In this document: positions 1 to 9,100 of the stretch, piece by piece
How positions within the stretch are numbered: position 1 is the stretch's first letter
Layout: every line of letters starts with the position of its first letter
Assembly: GCF_902168135.1 (NCBI RefSeq)
Contig: NZ_CABHOL010000052.1
Span: 1-64,000, forward strand
Source of the DNA: an uncultured Fluviicola sp.
GTDB lineage: Bacteria; Bacteroidota; Bacteroidia; Flavobacteriales_D; Crocinitomicaceae
Direction of reading: 5' to 3'
Length of the DNA stretch: 64,000 nt
The notes under the pieces: generated by a model
Told to the model about the DNA's origin: nothing
Databases searched by the model: none
What the model saw: only the letters and a program-made list of their open reading frames with translations
Program-made: the position numbers and the translations under genes

Positions 1-47
1 CTACACTATCCTCTTCGTCGGCAGCGTCAGATGTGTATAAGAGACAG
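1..47 (+). other. Illumina Nextera P5/i5 adapter remnant (not genomic)
   Basis: Bases 1-6 match the end of the P5 flow-cell oligo, 7-14 (TATCCTCT) match a standard Nextera i5 index (S503), 15-28 match the Nextera read-1 linker, and 29-47 are the 19-bp Tn5 mosaic end AGATGTGTATAAGAGACAG. The order is exactly that of a Nextera library molecule, so this is untrimmed adapter at a contig end and not a natural transposon end. Genomic sequence starts at 48. Open reading frames that enter this stretch have artificial ends. Confidence 0.98.
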
Positions 48-527
48 ACTTGTAATGGACATGGAATTCGGATTCACAGTCTGGAACTTACAATCGTACG
101 AACCTCCACCCCATGGTGCACTTACCGCAAATACGTTTCCACCCGGATCGTTCGTCAAAACATCCAAACGGTCAAACACAAAACTTCCTGCAGATGACAA
201 GGTACTGTTTGCAATCTCGTATCCCGTACAAATGTTATTTGTGTAATCCATTGCCAGGTATTTATTCCCGATCTGGTGATAGTACATCCATCCCATTTGT
301 TCGATTCCGTTTCCTGAAGCTGAAATTGTTCCCGACATCAAATCTGTCGACGTTACCAAATACTCAGCATCAGCTCCGGCACTGGTAGTTTTTAATCCCA
401 AAACGTATCCGGAAGCCGGAACCAGGGTTTCATCTTCTTCTGTCGTTTTTTTCTTTTTACAGGAAGTAATTGAAGTCATTCCTAACAGAGCGATCACAGC
501 AATTACAAGTGTACTTTTTGTTTTCAT
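48..527 (-). CDS. DUF4374-like surface lipoprotein, XusB-like, truncated by contig end
   Basis: The start is ATG at 527. A signal peptide with a lipobox (SITSC, Cys23) is followed by a lysine-rich stretch and an acidic TTEEDE segment, as in Bacteroidota lipoproteins. Residues about 50-100 (YLVTSTDLMSGTISASGNG onward) resemble the start of the DUF4374 beta-propeller. Only about 160 genomic residues remain, against roughly 400 in the family; the last six codons of the open frame come from adapter sequence. It lies 71 bp downstream of the TonB receptor in the same direction. DUF4374 lipoproteins beside TonB receptors include XusB of Bacteroides, which captures ferric siderophores at the cell surface. 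The lipoprotein call is firm; the XusB role is inferred from family and context. Confidence 0.75.
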
Positions 528-598
528 TTAACTTTTGTTTTAAAATTATATCCCGGTGGATCAGTTGTCGGTCGATCTTACCGGACAGGATTACCATT

Positions 599-2968
599 CT
601 ATTTTATCGAAAGCGGTGCTTTCTTTTGTAAATAGTAGCGAAGTTTGATATTAAAGCTCCTTCCGGGTTTCTGCACCCGGAAATTATCGTAGCACATGGC
701 ATCAAACAGGTTCATGCATGAAAGAGAAATATTGTACCGCCCGGAATGACTTGTGAAACTCACGGAAACATTACTTATAATTTGTCGCGGGATGACGAAT
801 TTGGAACTCAACGCCCCCAAACTAGGCCACTTCAGGTAAAACTCTTCAATATAGGAGGTGTTCCAGTTGAAATTAAATCGCTGCTTATATTTCCCGAATT
901 GCCGGGTATTGAATGTGAATGATGCATTCCCGAACAAGTACGGAGCATTCGGCAGGCGGTCCATGTACAACTCATCCGGTTCACCGTTGTCTTTTAATGA
1001 TGCATTCAGGATATTCTGGTATGTAGCATTGAACTCAATCTTGAACCAATCATTGTATCCATAACTAATTGCCCCTTCCAGGCAGTTTACTTTTGCCCGG
1101 CTCAGGTTTTCATAGCGCGAAGTAATCCCCATAGCCACTGAGCGGATCAGGTTTTGCGGAAGCCTGTACATGTAATTAAAATCCACATTCACCAAATGTT
1201 TTCCGAAACGCTTTCCGAACAGGAAACCTGCATTGATATTCTGACTTTTCTCAGGCTGCAGATCGGCATTAGGCAATTGAAGCAATCCATCTCCGAATAC
1301 TTCATAACCTTCCGGCAAACGATAGGTATTCTCATAAGAAGCTTTCAGCTGTAAATAATTCAGCACGAAAAAACTGCTGGCAATTCCGTAACCCGGCAAT
1401 TGAAAATCGTTATCCATTCTTCGAATATCTCCTGTATCATCATCTGATTTATACAAAATGGAATTCATATTGAACATCTTCCCGAAAACAGAGGTCGTCC
1501 ATCGGTCCCGGAATAATTTCAACTGGTAGGAAATCCCGGTAAAATTCTTCTCAAGGATATTCGGGTCTTCAAACGGAAGCGGATCTACTTTCAGCGGATC
1601 ACTTCCAACTCTTCGCATGCGGGAATAGGTGTTATTGAGTGTAAACTGATGGTGTTTTCCAAGTTTGTAATTCAATGTTGCAACGGCAAGTGCTGCCTGA
1701 TCATTGAAAGTATACAGGGTTTTGTACCAGTTCAATTCACCGGAAGTATTCGAAAGCAATTTCAAAGTGTGATTCCCTTCCCAATCATAAATGCGGGAGC
1801 TTGTATCAACGGTCTGCTGTTCAATTGTACTGTAAAGTCCTGAAACTTTAAGACTCAGGTTTTTGACAAATAAATGGTTCTTTTCGTATTTCAATGTTGG
1901 GATGAGACTGTTTTCGGTTCGGTGAACTTCTCCTGCAACAATGGTCATATTAGCTCCCTGCTGAATCTCTTTGTAAGTTGTATTCGCAATTAATCCAACC
2001 ATTAACCGGTCTGCCCATTTCTTATTCACTACTCCGAATTCCACCATTCCCGTTGCAGATTTGAATGCATCGTTAAAACGCCTTACGGAAGTAGTATGCT
2101 CGTCAATTTTCCCGGTTTTCTTGTCGAACAGGTTGATATCCACTTTAAAATCATTGTCGGAATAATTGTAAAATGCACTTGCACTAACCATAAATCCCTT
2201 TTTAGTGGTATACCTTCCTACCAAACTTGCCTGGTGCGTATTAAACGATCCGAATCCGTAAGAAACATCCAAAAAGTTACGTACGGTGTTATTGGTTACA
2301 ATATTTACGGCCCCGCCCAAAACATCAGAACCCAGGTTGATCGGAACAACACCTTTGTAAATCTCCACCCGCTCCACATTGTTCACAGGAATAGCATTAA
2401 TACTGAATGACCTTCCCATAACATCAGTAGGCAGTCCATCTACGAAAAAACGTACCTGGTTCCCTGTAAAACCACTTAATGAAAATACGAAGTCAGATCC
2501 AAGACCACCGCTCTCGCGAATACGCACGCCTGTTGATTGGTTCAATACCTGATTGACATTCAAATTCAGGTTCTGGACCGGCTTCATATCAATAGATTCC
2601 ACTGCAAAGGGTTGTTCCTTCACTTCCTGCACCTTTGATTTCGCCAAAACGGTAACCTCATCAATCTGGGCAATCTTAACCAGGGGTAATGCTCCCAAAT
2701 CCAGTTCGGGCTGCTGCAGGTCTACTTGTTTTTCATAGGATTCGTGCTCCGAACTGTAAGCTTTCAACACATAATTTCCGTAAGGAACATTCGAAATTCG
2801 AAAAACTCCATTTTCATCCGTTGGAGCTGATAATGATGTCCCCTCAAGTCCTACAGTAATGAAAGGAACTGCCTGGTTGTTCTCCTGGAACTTGCCGCTG
2901 ATCACTCCTTGCTGAGCAAATAGAACAGGACTGGAAATCAAAAGGAAAAGAAGAATACTATTTTTCAC
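599..2968 (-). CDS. TonB-dependent outer-membrane receptor, probable (xeno)siderophore receptor
   Basis: The 789-residue protein has a signal peptide (to about residue 18), a carboxypeptidase-regulatory-like beta-sandwich (about 22-100), a plug domain (about 115-230, with VRFFVDGLPTDVMGR and VERVEIYKGVVPINLGSD) and a long barrel typical of ligand-gated receptors. Such receptors import large ligands through the outer membrane using TonB energy. No SusD-like gene is adjacent. The downstream DUF4374 lipoprotein suggests a XusA-like iron-siderophore receptor over a glycan receptor. The upstream region (2969-3217) shows no obvious Fur box that I can defend by eye. The receptor family call is secure; the substrate is inferred. 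Confidence 0.9.
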   Translation of the reverse strand: MKNSILLFLLISSPVLFAQQGVISGKFQENNQAVPFITVGLEGTSLSAPTDENGVFRISNVPYGNYVLKAYSSEHESYEKQVDLQQPELDLGALPLVKIAQIDEVTVLAKSKVQEVKEQPFAVESIDMKPVQNLNLNVNQVLNQSTGVRIRESGGLGSDFVFSLSGFTGNQVRFFVDGLPTDVMGRSFSINAIPVNNVERVEIYKGVVPINLGSDVLGGAVNIVTNNTVRNFLDVSYGFGSFNTHQASLVGRYTTKKGFMVSASAFYNYSDNDFKVDINLFDKKTGKIDEHTTSVRRFNDAFKSATGMVEFGVVNKKWADRLMVGLIANTTYKEIQQGANMTIVAGEVHRTENSLIPTLKYEKNHLFVKNLSLKVSGLYSTIEQQTVDTSSRIYDWEGNHTLKLLSNTSGELNWYKTLYTFNDQAALAVATLNYKLGKHHQFTLNNTYSRMRRVGSDPLKVDPLPFEDPNILEKNFTGISYQLKLFRDRWTTSVFGKMFNMNSILYKSDDDTGDIRRMDNDFQLPGYGIASSFFVLNYLQLKASYENTYRLPEGYEVFGDGLLQLPNADLQPEKSQNINAGFLFGKRFGKHLVNVDFNYMYRLPQNLIRSVAMGITSRYENLSRAKVNCLEGAISYGYNDWFKIEFNATYQNILNASLKDNGEPDELYMDRLPNAPYLFGNASFTFNTRQFGKYKQRFNFNWNTSYIEEFYLKWPSLGALSSKFVIPRQIISNVSVSFTSHSGRYNISLSCMNLFDAMCYDNFRVQKPGRSFNIKLRYYLQKKAPLSIK

Positions 2969-3166
2969 AAGATTGTTTGTTTTATCCCGAGCACGGATTT
3001 TTTTTGCAAAGCTACATCGTGTTTGAAGCTATAACCAATACCTTTTTGAGTGTAAAAAGAGGAACAACTACCATGCAGAGAGTATATAAGTCCGGGAATG
3101 ATTGATAACACTGCTAATTCCTTTTAGCATTCTTCAAAACAATTTTTCAACGACCTGCAAAAAAAA

Positions 3167-3190
3167 GAGGTTCCGCATTTGCGAAACCTC
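3167..3190 (-). terminator. Rho-independent terminator of the metalloprotease gene
   Basis: A 10-bp stem (3167-3176 with 3181-3190, one G-T type mismatch) and a 4-nt loop are followed on the minus strand by a run of T (3159-3166 on plus reads all A). It lies 28 bp past the stop of the minus-strand protease gene. Confidence 0.85.
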
Positions 3191-3217
3191 TCCTGAATAG
3201 ATTGGGTTAACGATTTT

Positions 3218-5587
3218 TTACTCCTTCACAAATTTGATTTGCGTTGACTCATTGGCCGTCGAAGTAATTTTCACTAAATAAACTCCGGAGCTGATATCCG
3301 AAACATCGATTGTAGCATTGCTGCGCAATTCGGTTTTAGAGAGCACTTTACCACTCATATCCATCACCTCTACTTTCAGGATTTCATCCGGATTGGACGA
3401 ACTAACAGCTAGTTTATCCTTTACAGGATTCGGATAAAGTGAATATGTTGACGCTTTCGGTTCTTCTCCGAAGAAAGAGGCCGAAGTTCTTGCCACGTTC
3501 AGGGTATAACAAGTTGCACTGTTTGCACCATTGTACCCAAACACACGAACTGTGTAAGTTCCAACAGCCAGGTTTGCAATCGAGACATTCTCCGTAGCAG
3601 TTGATCCCACTCCCGAACCGATCAAAGTTCCGGCACTGTTGTAAATATTCAGGTCATAATCAACACCGGATGGCCCTGCCAATGCAAATAAATGTGTTCC
3701 GGAAGCAGTTGTTGTTACCTTGTAGTAATCCTGGTCCGTACCAGATGAAATTGCAGCAGAAATGGTAGTTGCCAATGGAATTGTTGCTGCAGCAGACGAA
3801 GAATTATTCGGCTCATAAGCTGTAGAGCAGTTGTTTACTGCTGTCGCAGTTGCGGTCAGCGTATAGCAGGTAGCACTTACGGCATTGTTGTATCCGAAAA
3901 CTTTTGCATAATAAGTTCCGGCAGCCTGTCCGTTCAATGTAACGGATTCTGTTGCGGTACTTCCTGCTCCGGAACCGATTTGTGTTCCGGCACTGTTGTA
4001 AATCACCAGGTCGAAATCCACACCGGAAGGTCCTGCCAGATTGAACACATTATTAGTGGTAGTCGAAGTTGTGATCTTAAAGAAATCGGCATCTCCGGAG
4101 GTTGCAATTGCCGCTGAAACGGCCGTTCCACTTGTTAATGTTGCTGCAGCAGCCTGTGTTTCATTCGGTTCGTAGGCATTTGTGCATGTTTGCCCGCCGC
4201 CATCGGTATCACAAGTCAAAGTGATGCAGCTGTTAACACGGCTTCTGATCAGGTTTCCGGGTTGAGGCCCAAAGCCCAGCGTAAAGTTCATTCCGGCACT
4301 TACCAGGTGGCAATAACTCATGATTGTTCCGCCATTCGAAGGAATAGGACCGTTGCAGCCTTCCGAATATCCTGCCTGCGGACCACATCCATCAATTGCT
4401 CCGCCTGACCAACTGCAGGCATGTGTATGTGGAGAACCAAGGTTGTGTCCAATTTCGTGAGCTGTAACATTTACCGCCCAGCTGTAAGTTGGAACCGCAT
4501 TTACCGTTCCGCCGACAGCCCCGCAGAACCCATGTTTGTAATATTCATTGCTTCCGCACAACTGATCCAGCCATGCAACTCCGCCACCGCCGGTAGTTGA
4601 AAACAATGTTGCGATATTAGCCCCGAAATTTGAGCGGTTAGCCGAGAAGGTATTCAGATTATCATTATACGTATCAGCTGTTGTCCAGATATAAAGCTGG
4701 TTCAGCTTCGAACCGATCTGCTCATTTTCATAAAGCAATTTGAAGTTATTGAAAATGTTAGTGATATGATTGGTAACAGCCTGGGTGCTTCCTTTTGAAG
4801 TATACAGGTTGTAACGCGTTTCCCAGAAATAGGTCACGCACTTATAAGTTGCCTTTTCCATATCCTTCAACTCCCCTTTTTGGGATGAAAGGCGTTCAAC
4901 CGCCTCCCGGTATTGTTCCAAATCTTCGGAACCGCACGAGTAAACCGGTTTATCTTTCAAATCATCATCCGAATAAACCACATGGATTCCGGCATTGTTT
5001 TCCGGAAGTCTGATCAAACCGGCCTCAATCGTTGCATCTTCCGGTGAATTTCGGTTAATCAATACAAAAAATTCATCTTCGAAGAAACTCACTCCAACTA
5101 CTGCGTCTTCATTTCGAAGCGTTCCCTGGTAATACACCCCTAAATCTACCCCCTGCTCTAATCCCGGTGTACTGGTTTCCAGCTTAAATTCATCCGTAAA
5201 GAGATTCACCCTTACCAAATCCAAGGTCAACAAACGGTCTTCGTAAGGCAATTGAACGGAAAGAACTTCCGGCCGGACTGCCAGCAAATTTGAAATTGAA
5301 GCCGTATTTGAGTAGGCAACAAATCCCGACTTTTCGAGTGCCAGACTGGCTATTGATTCGATCTGCTGAGATACGGATTTCGGACGGGAAGCGGCAAAAT
5401 CAAAAGAATAAATTTCTTTTAGCCCTTTGAAAGCATCATTCACTCGCTTCTGGTTCACACGTTCGAAAGCTTTTGCTTCCGAATAAACTCCCTTGGGAAG
5501 GGATACTTTTTTAAATTCCTGGGAATAAGCACTTAACGCACCACCTGCGACCAATAAGGTCGTCACTAAATAGTTCATCTTCTTCAT
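3218..5587 (-). CDS. Secreted reprolysin-like zinc metalloprotease with two PPC domains and T9SS tail
   Basis: The 789-residue protein starts with a signal peptide (to about residue 22) and a propeptide-like region, followed by a metzincin catalytic domain with the zinc motif HEIGHNLGSPH (His377, Glu378, His381, His387) and a Met-turn (GGTIMSYCHL). Two tandem bacterial pre-peptidase C-terminal (PPC) domains follow, each starting with a NAYEPNE or TAYEPNN motif and containing GPSGVD(F/Y)DL. The last about 75 residues (YSLYPNPVKDKLAVSS onward) are a T9SS type A sorting domain ending in KFVKE. It is expected to be exported by Sec, moved across the outer membrane by T9SS and released or anchored outside the cell. 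The gene stands alone between terminators and a divergent promoter region. Confidence 0.92.
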   Translation of the reverse strand: MKKMNYLVTTLLVAGGALSAYSQEFKKVSLPKGVYSEAKAFERVNQKRVNDAFKGLKEIYSFDFAASRPKSVSQQIESIASLALEKSGFVAYSNTASISNLLAVRPEVLSVQLPYEDRLLTLDLVRVNLFTDEFKLETSTPGLEQGVDLGVYYQGTLRNEDAVVGVSFFEDEFFVLINRNSPEDATIEAGLIRLPENNAGIHVVYSDDDLKDKPVYSCGSEDLEQYREAVERLSSQKGELKDMEKATYKCVTYFWETRYNLYTSKGSTQAVTNHITNIFNNFKLLYENEQIGSKLNQLYIWTTADTYNDNLNTFSANRSNFGANIATLFSTTGGGGVAWLDQLCGSNEYYKHGFCGAVGGTVNAVPTYSWAVNVTAHEIGHNLGSPHTHACSWSGGAIDGCGPQAGYSEGCNGPIPSNGGTIMSYCHLVSAGMNFTLGFGPQPGNLIRSRVNSCITLTCDTDGGGQTCTNAYEPNETQAAAATLTSGTAVSAAIATSGDADFFKITTSTTTNNVFNLAGPSGVDFDLVIYNSAGTQIGSGAGSTATESVTLNGQAAGTYYAKVFGYNNAVSATCYTLTATATAVNNCSTAYEPNNSSSAAATIPLATTISAAISSGTDQDYYKVTTTASGTHLFALAGPSGVDYDLNIYNSAGTLIGSGVGSTATENVSIANLAVGTYTVRVFGYNGANSATCYTLNVARTSASFFGEEPKASTYSLYPNPVKDKLAVSSSNPDEILKVEVMDMSGKVLSKTELRSNATIDVSDISSGVYLVKITSTANESTQIKFVKE

Positions 5588-5886
5588 AAATAGCGTTTTA
5601 ATGTTAGCCGGAGGAATATTACAACTATTGTTTGAATTAAAACAATTAACAATGTTAAAATCTTATTTTTTAACAAATGAAAGATAAATTAACAGCTGAA
5701 AATCTATTTGGCAGCAAATTGATACACAATTAGTTATAAAACATTACTTAACAAAAAACTTCAAAACCAAATTTTTAGACCTCTCAACTATCAGTTTTGA
5801 GATTTTTTTATCTTTTTAAAAAAGAAATTCCGGAACTTGGTTCATCTTCAAACTAAAATTGCGACCTTTAATTGAATTCGAAGGAC
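5588..5886. promoter_or_regulatory. Divergent promoter region between metalloprotease and hydroxylase genes
   Basis: This AT-rich 299-bp region separates two divergent genes and should hold both promoters. TAAAATTG at 5854-5861 is one mismatch from the Bacteroidota -7 box TAnnTTTG and sits 25 bp before the chosen ATG of the plus-strand gene. I see no other structure in it. Confidence 0.4.
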
Positions 5887-6675
5887 ATGGAAAGCTTTTA
5901 CAATTTTTGGCCGGAAATCGCTTACTATATTTCACTCCGTTACCTGATTATTGCAGGTGGTGCATACCTTTTGTTTTATGTTTTGTTCCGTAACCAGTGG
6001 TTCCGGCAAAAAATCCAGTTGGTATTCCCAAAGAACAAACGCATTCTGATGGAAGTGCTGTATTCCATGCAGACAACGGTCATTTTTGCCACTATTTTTT
6101 TACTGGTCGTGATTGTCTTACGTCCGTACACCAATCTTTACGAGGATGTTGACGCTTATGGATCGGTTTATTACCTATTTACAATTCCGGTAATGTTCGT
6201 GATTCACGACACTTATTTTTACTGGATGCACCGGGCAATTCATCATCCGAAATTATTCCGGCACATTCATTTTATTCATCATCAATCCACCAATCCCACA
6301 CCTCTGGCAGCTTACTCTTTCCATTTTTCAGAGAGTATCCTGGAAGGAATGATTATTCCTATTATTGCATTTACAATTCCGGTCCATACCAGTGCTCTGA
6401 TTATTTTTTTACTCGGGCAGTTTATCATTAATGTCTACGGTCATTTGGGATTTGAATTGTTCCCTGCACGCTTTCATAAAACATGGATCGGCAAATGGAT
6501 CAATACTTCCGTGGCCCACAACCAGCACCACAAACACTTCAATGGAAATTACGGATTGTATTTCCTGTTCTGGGACCGCTGGATGGGAACCCTCAGGACG
6601 GATTACGATGAAACTTTTGACGAAGTAAAAAATAGAAAAGAAGTTATTCATGGAGAATTACAAGGAAATAAATAA
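5887..6675 (+). CDS. Sterol desaturase/fatty acid hydroxylase superfamily membrane protein
   Basis: The 262-residue integral membrane protein has the eight-histidine di-iron pattern of the family: HDTYFYWMHRAIHH (His107, 115, 119, 120), HIHFIHH (126-132) and HNQHHKHFNGNYG (211-217), between hydrophobic segments. Members hydroxylate or desaturate lipid substrates at the membrane using oxygen; the substrate here is unknown. An in-frame TTG lies at 5872, but the ATG at 5887 fits the family start. The gene overlaps the next one by 26 bp, indicating co-transcription with the methyltransferase and DUF1304 genes. Confidence 0.88.
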   Translation: MESFYNFWPEIAYYISLRYLIIAGGAYLLFYVLFRNQWFRQKIQLVFPKNKRILMEVLYSMQTTVIFATIFLLVVIVLRPYTNLYEDVDAYGSVYYLFTIPVMFVIHDTYFYWMHRAIHHPKLFRHIHFIHHQSTNPTPLAAYSFHFSESILEGMIIPIIAFTIPVHTSALIIFLLGQFIINVYGHLGFELFPARFHKTWIGKWINTSVAHNQHHKHFNGNYGLYFLFWDRWMGTLRTDYDETFDEVKNRKEVIHGELQGNK

Positions 6676-7444
6676 AGAACAATGGAATCAGCGGGTTGAT
6701 CCGCATGTGGAGTCCGATTTTTACGACCAATCAGCTTTTTTGGCAGGAAAGAATTCCTTGCAGGAAACCGAACTTGCCCTGCTTGGAGACGTGAGCGGGA
6801 AACGCATTTTGCATTTGCAGTGCCATTTCGGGCAGGACACGATCTCACTTGCGCGCATGGGAGCAAGCACGGTTGGTGCTGACATTTCCGACAAAGCTAT
6901 TGACAAAGCACGCGAAATTGCATCCATAACCGGTGCCGATGCAACTTTTGTTTGCTGCGATCTTTATGATTTGCCGCAAAACCTGGAAAGCCAATTCGAT
7001 ATCGTTTTTACTTCTTACGGAACAATAGGCTGGCTTCCCGATCTTGACAAATGGGCTTCGGTGATCACTCATTTTTTAAAGCCCGGCGGAAAGTTTGTCT
7101 TTGTTGAGTTCCATCCCGTAGTTTGGATGTTTGATGACGATTTCCAAAAAGTTGGATACCGTTATTTCAAATCGGAACCCATTATAGAAACAGCAAGCGG
7201 CACGTACGCCGACCGGGACGCTGAAATCAAAACGACCTCCGTAAGCTGGAACCATGCCATGAGTGAAGTGGTTACAAGTTTATTGAAACATGGGATCCAA
7301 TTGCAGGACTTGCAGGAGTACGATTTCTCAAACTACAACTGTTTCGCTCATACAGACGAATTCGAACCGGGAAAATACCGGATCAAACATTTGGGTAATT
7401 TTATCCCGATGATGTATTCGATTGTTGGGATGAAATCGCACTAA
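6650..7444 (+). CDS. Class I SAM-dependent methyltransferase
   Basis: The 264-residue soluble protein has a Rossmann methyltransferase fold: motif I is ILHLQCHFGQDTISLARMG (about residues 52-70), followed by the acidic end of beta-2 (GADIS, about 77) and motif FDIVFTSYGTIGWLPD (about 116-131). The substrate is not evident; similar proteins are annotated only as small-molecule methyltransferases. It overlaps the hydroxylase gene by 26 bp and ends 3 bp before the first DUF1304 gene, so the four genes probably form one operon. Confidence 0.85.
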   Translation: MENYKEINKEQWNQRVDPHVESDFYDQSAFLAGKNSLQETELALLGDVSGKRILHLQCHFGQDTISLARMGASTVGADISDKAIDKAREIASITGADATFVCCDLYDLPQNLESQFDIVFTSYGTIGWLPDLDKWASVITHFLKPGGKFVFVEFHPVVWMFDDDFQKVGYRYFKSEPIIETASGTYADRDAEIKTTSVSWNHAMSEVVTSLLKHGIQLQDLQEYDFSNYNCFAHTDEFEPGKYRIKHLGNFIPMMYSIVGMKSH

Positions 7445-7447
7445 CGA

Positions 7448-8242
7448 ATGGAAATCGCTCTTAAAATTGTAATCGGAATTGTGGCCCTTTTTCACGTGTA
7501 TGTGATGTGGCTCGAGATGTTTGCCTGGACAAGCAAAGGTCCGAAAACCTTCAAGAATTTTGAAAAGGACTTGTTCCCGAAAACAAAAGCACTGGCAGCC
7601 AACCAGGGATTGTATAACGGATTTTTAGCCGCCGGATTGATTTGGTCTTTTTTTCTCTCCAATCCCAAAACACAAATTGAAGTGCAGCTATTCTTCCTGA
7701 TCTGTGTTTCTATAGCTGGTATTTACGGAGCATTGACAGCAGACAAAAAGATTTTTTTCGTACAGGCGCTTCCGGCATTAATTGGAATTGTCCTACTACT
7801 TTTCTTTTTCGAGTACGAAATAAGCACTGAAAAAAATCATATATCAATTACTCAGAAACCAAACCAAAAATTCGACAACCGATTGGTATATCTTATCGAT
7901 TCCAAAGGAAGAAAACTAAGCGATCCTTTTCCAGTATACACTAATAACAAAGCTGATTTTTCAGATTCATTGTTCTTATCAGTAACTTTCACTGATGAAC
8001 TGGAAAGATCAAACAAATTGGATTTTTACGGGCCTTCACAATATGCCATCGGGAACAGAGAAGCATTCAAAGTTACTTTAAATAATCATGGTGTGATTTA
8101 CTCCGAAAATCCAAGGATGGAGAATTATGTTCTACTCAAAAGCACTGATAAAGATTTGAGTTCAGTTATTTCGCTGGCATTGGTCAATATCCTCAAACAT
8201 AAAAAACAGGTGGTAGAAAAAATACTCCAAAATCAACGATAG
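7448..8242 (+). CDS. DUF1304 membrane protein with extra C-terminal domain (copy A)
   Basis: Residues 1-120 match DUF1304: four hydrophobic helices with the family motif around HVYVMWLEMFAWT and a conserved NQGLYNGFLAAGLIW stretch. DUF1304 proteins are usually about 120 residues; this one has a further 140-residue predicted soluble domain of unknown function, anchored by the last helix. Function of the family is unknown. The next gene is a paralogue with a nearly identical N-terminal half and a strongly diverged C-terminal half. The gene begins 3 bp after the methyltransferase stop. Confidence 0.82.
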   Translation: MEIALKIVIGIVALFHVYVMWLEMFAWTSKGPKTFKNFEKDLFPKTKALAANQGLYNGFLAAGLIWSFFLSNPKTQIEVQLFFLICVSIAGIYGALTADKKIFFVQALPALIGIVLLLFFFEYEISTEKNHISITQKPNQKFDNRLVYLIDSKGRKLSDPFPVYTNNKADFSDSLFLSVTFTDELERSNKLDFYGPSQYAIGNREAFKVTLNNHGVIYSENPRMENYVLLKSTDKDLSSVISLALVNILKHKKQVVEKILQNQR

Positions 8243-8288
8243 CACCACCAACTAAGTCAGATTGATAGTCAAAAAAAACTTGTAAATT

Positions 8289-9095
8289 ATGGAAATCGCT
8301 ATTAAAATTGTAATCGGAATTGTGGCTCTTTTTCACGTGTATGTGATGTGGCTAGAAATGTTTGCCTGGACAAGCAAAGGTCCGAAAACCTTCAAGAATT
8401 TTGAAAAGGACTTGTTCCCGAAAACAAAATCGCTGGCAGCCAACCAGGGATTGTACAACGGATTTTTAGCCGCAGGATTGATCTGGACGTTTTTTATCTG
8501 TAACCCGGAATGGCGCTTCAATGTGAGCATGTTTTTCCTGGTCTGTGTTTCCGTTGCAGGAATTTACGGCGCAGTGACGGCAGACAAAAAGATCTTTTTC
8601 GTGCAGGCCCTGCCGGCATTGATTGGAATTGCCCTGCTATTACTCTCTCCACGGAAGTGTGATACGGAGCAGCAAACCTGTCACAAAATGAAGGAGCGAT
8701 TGACCTATTTTTACATGCCCAATGACAAAAGAGGAAAAATGGACACAGTTTCCAGAACCGAGATCCTGAAAAGAAACAGCAAAGATTCATTGATAGGAAT
8801 TGGCTTTGTCGATGATATGAACGGAAAAGGAGTCGGCGTTTCACTTGTTACAAACCAGCACTACGCACCGATGGACAGTGATCTCAACAAAGGTTATGTT
8901 GAAGGAATCGGGGAAATCTACCGCCATTCAATTACCTGGAGGAATTTCAGTATTCTTCACACCAACAATGACAGCATCAACCGGATAATCGCATTAGGCC
9001 TGGGAAGATTGCTGACACTGGAAACAGAGAACCGCATTGCCGCCGTTCCTGTTGTTCGTTCGGAAAAGACAATCCACTTCGAACCGGTTAAATAA
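8289..9095 (+). CDS. DUF1304 membrane protein with extra C-terminal domain (copy B)
   Basis: This 268-residue paralogue follows copy A by 46 bp. Its first about 65 residues are almost identical to copy A, also at synonymous sites (7448-7650 against 8289-8491), and the four-helix DUF1304 part stays similar to about residue 117. After that the C-terminal domains are only faintly alignable (for example DSLIGIGFVDD against DSLFLSVTFTD, and a shared late amphipathic helix). The pattern points to tandem duplication with later sequence conversion of the 5-prime part. The role is unknown. Confidence 0.82.
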   Translation: MEIAIKIVIGIVALFHVYVMWLEMFAWTSKGPKTFKNFEKDLFPKTKSLAANQGLYNGFLAAGLIWTFFICNPEWRFNVSMFFLVCVSVAGIYGAVTADKKIFFVQALPALIGIALLLLSPRKCDTEQQTCHKMKERLTYFYMPNDKRGKMDTVSRTEILKRNSKDSLIGIGFVDDMNGKGVGVSLVTNQHYAPMDSDLNKGYVEGIGEIYRHSITWRNFSILHTNNDSINRIIALGLGRLLTLETENRIAAVPVVRSEKTIHFEPVK

Positions 9096-9100
9096 GATTG

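Noticed and set aside
29-47. Tn5-type transposon end
   Set aside because: It is the Nextera mosaic end within a complete library adapter, not a biological insertion.
27-388. Plus-strand open frames at 31-246 and 113-388 and the C-terminal LSLIHI of the first lipoprotein
   Set aside because: They arise from adapter bases or are antisense to the lipoprotein gene and have no signal of coding.
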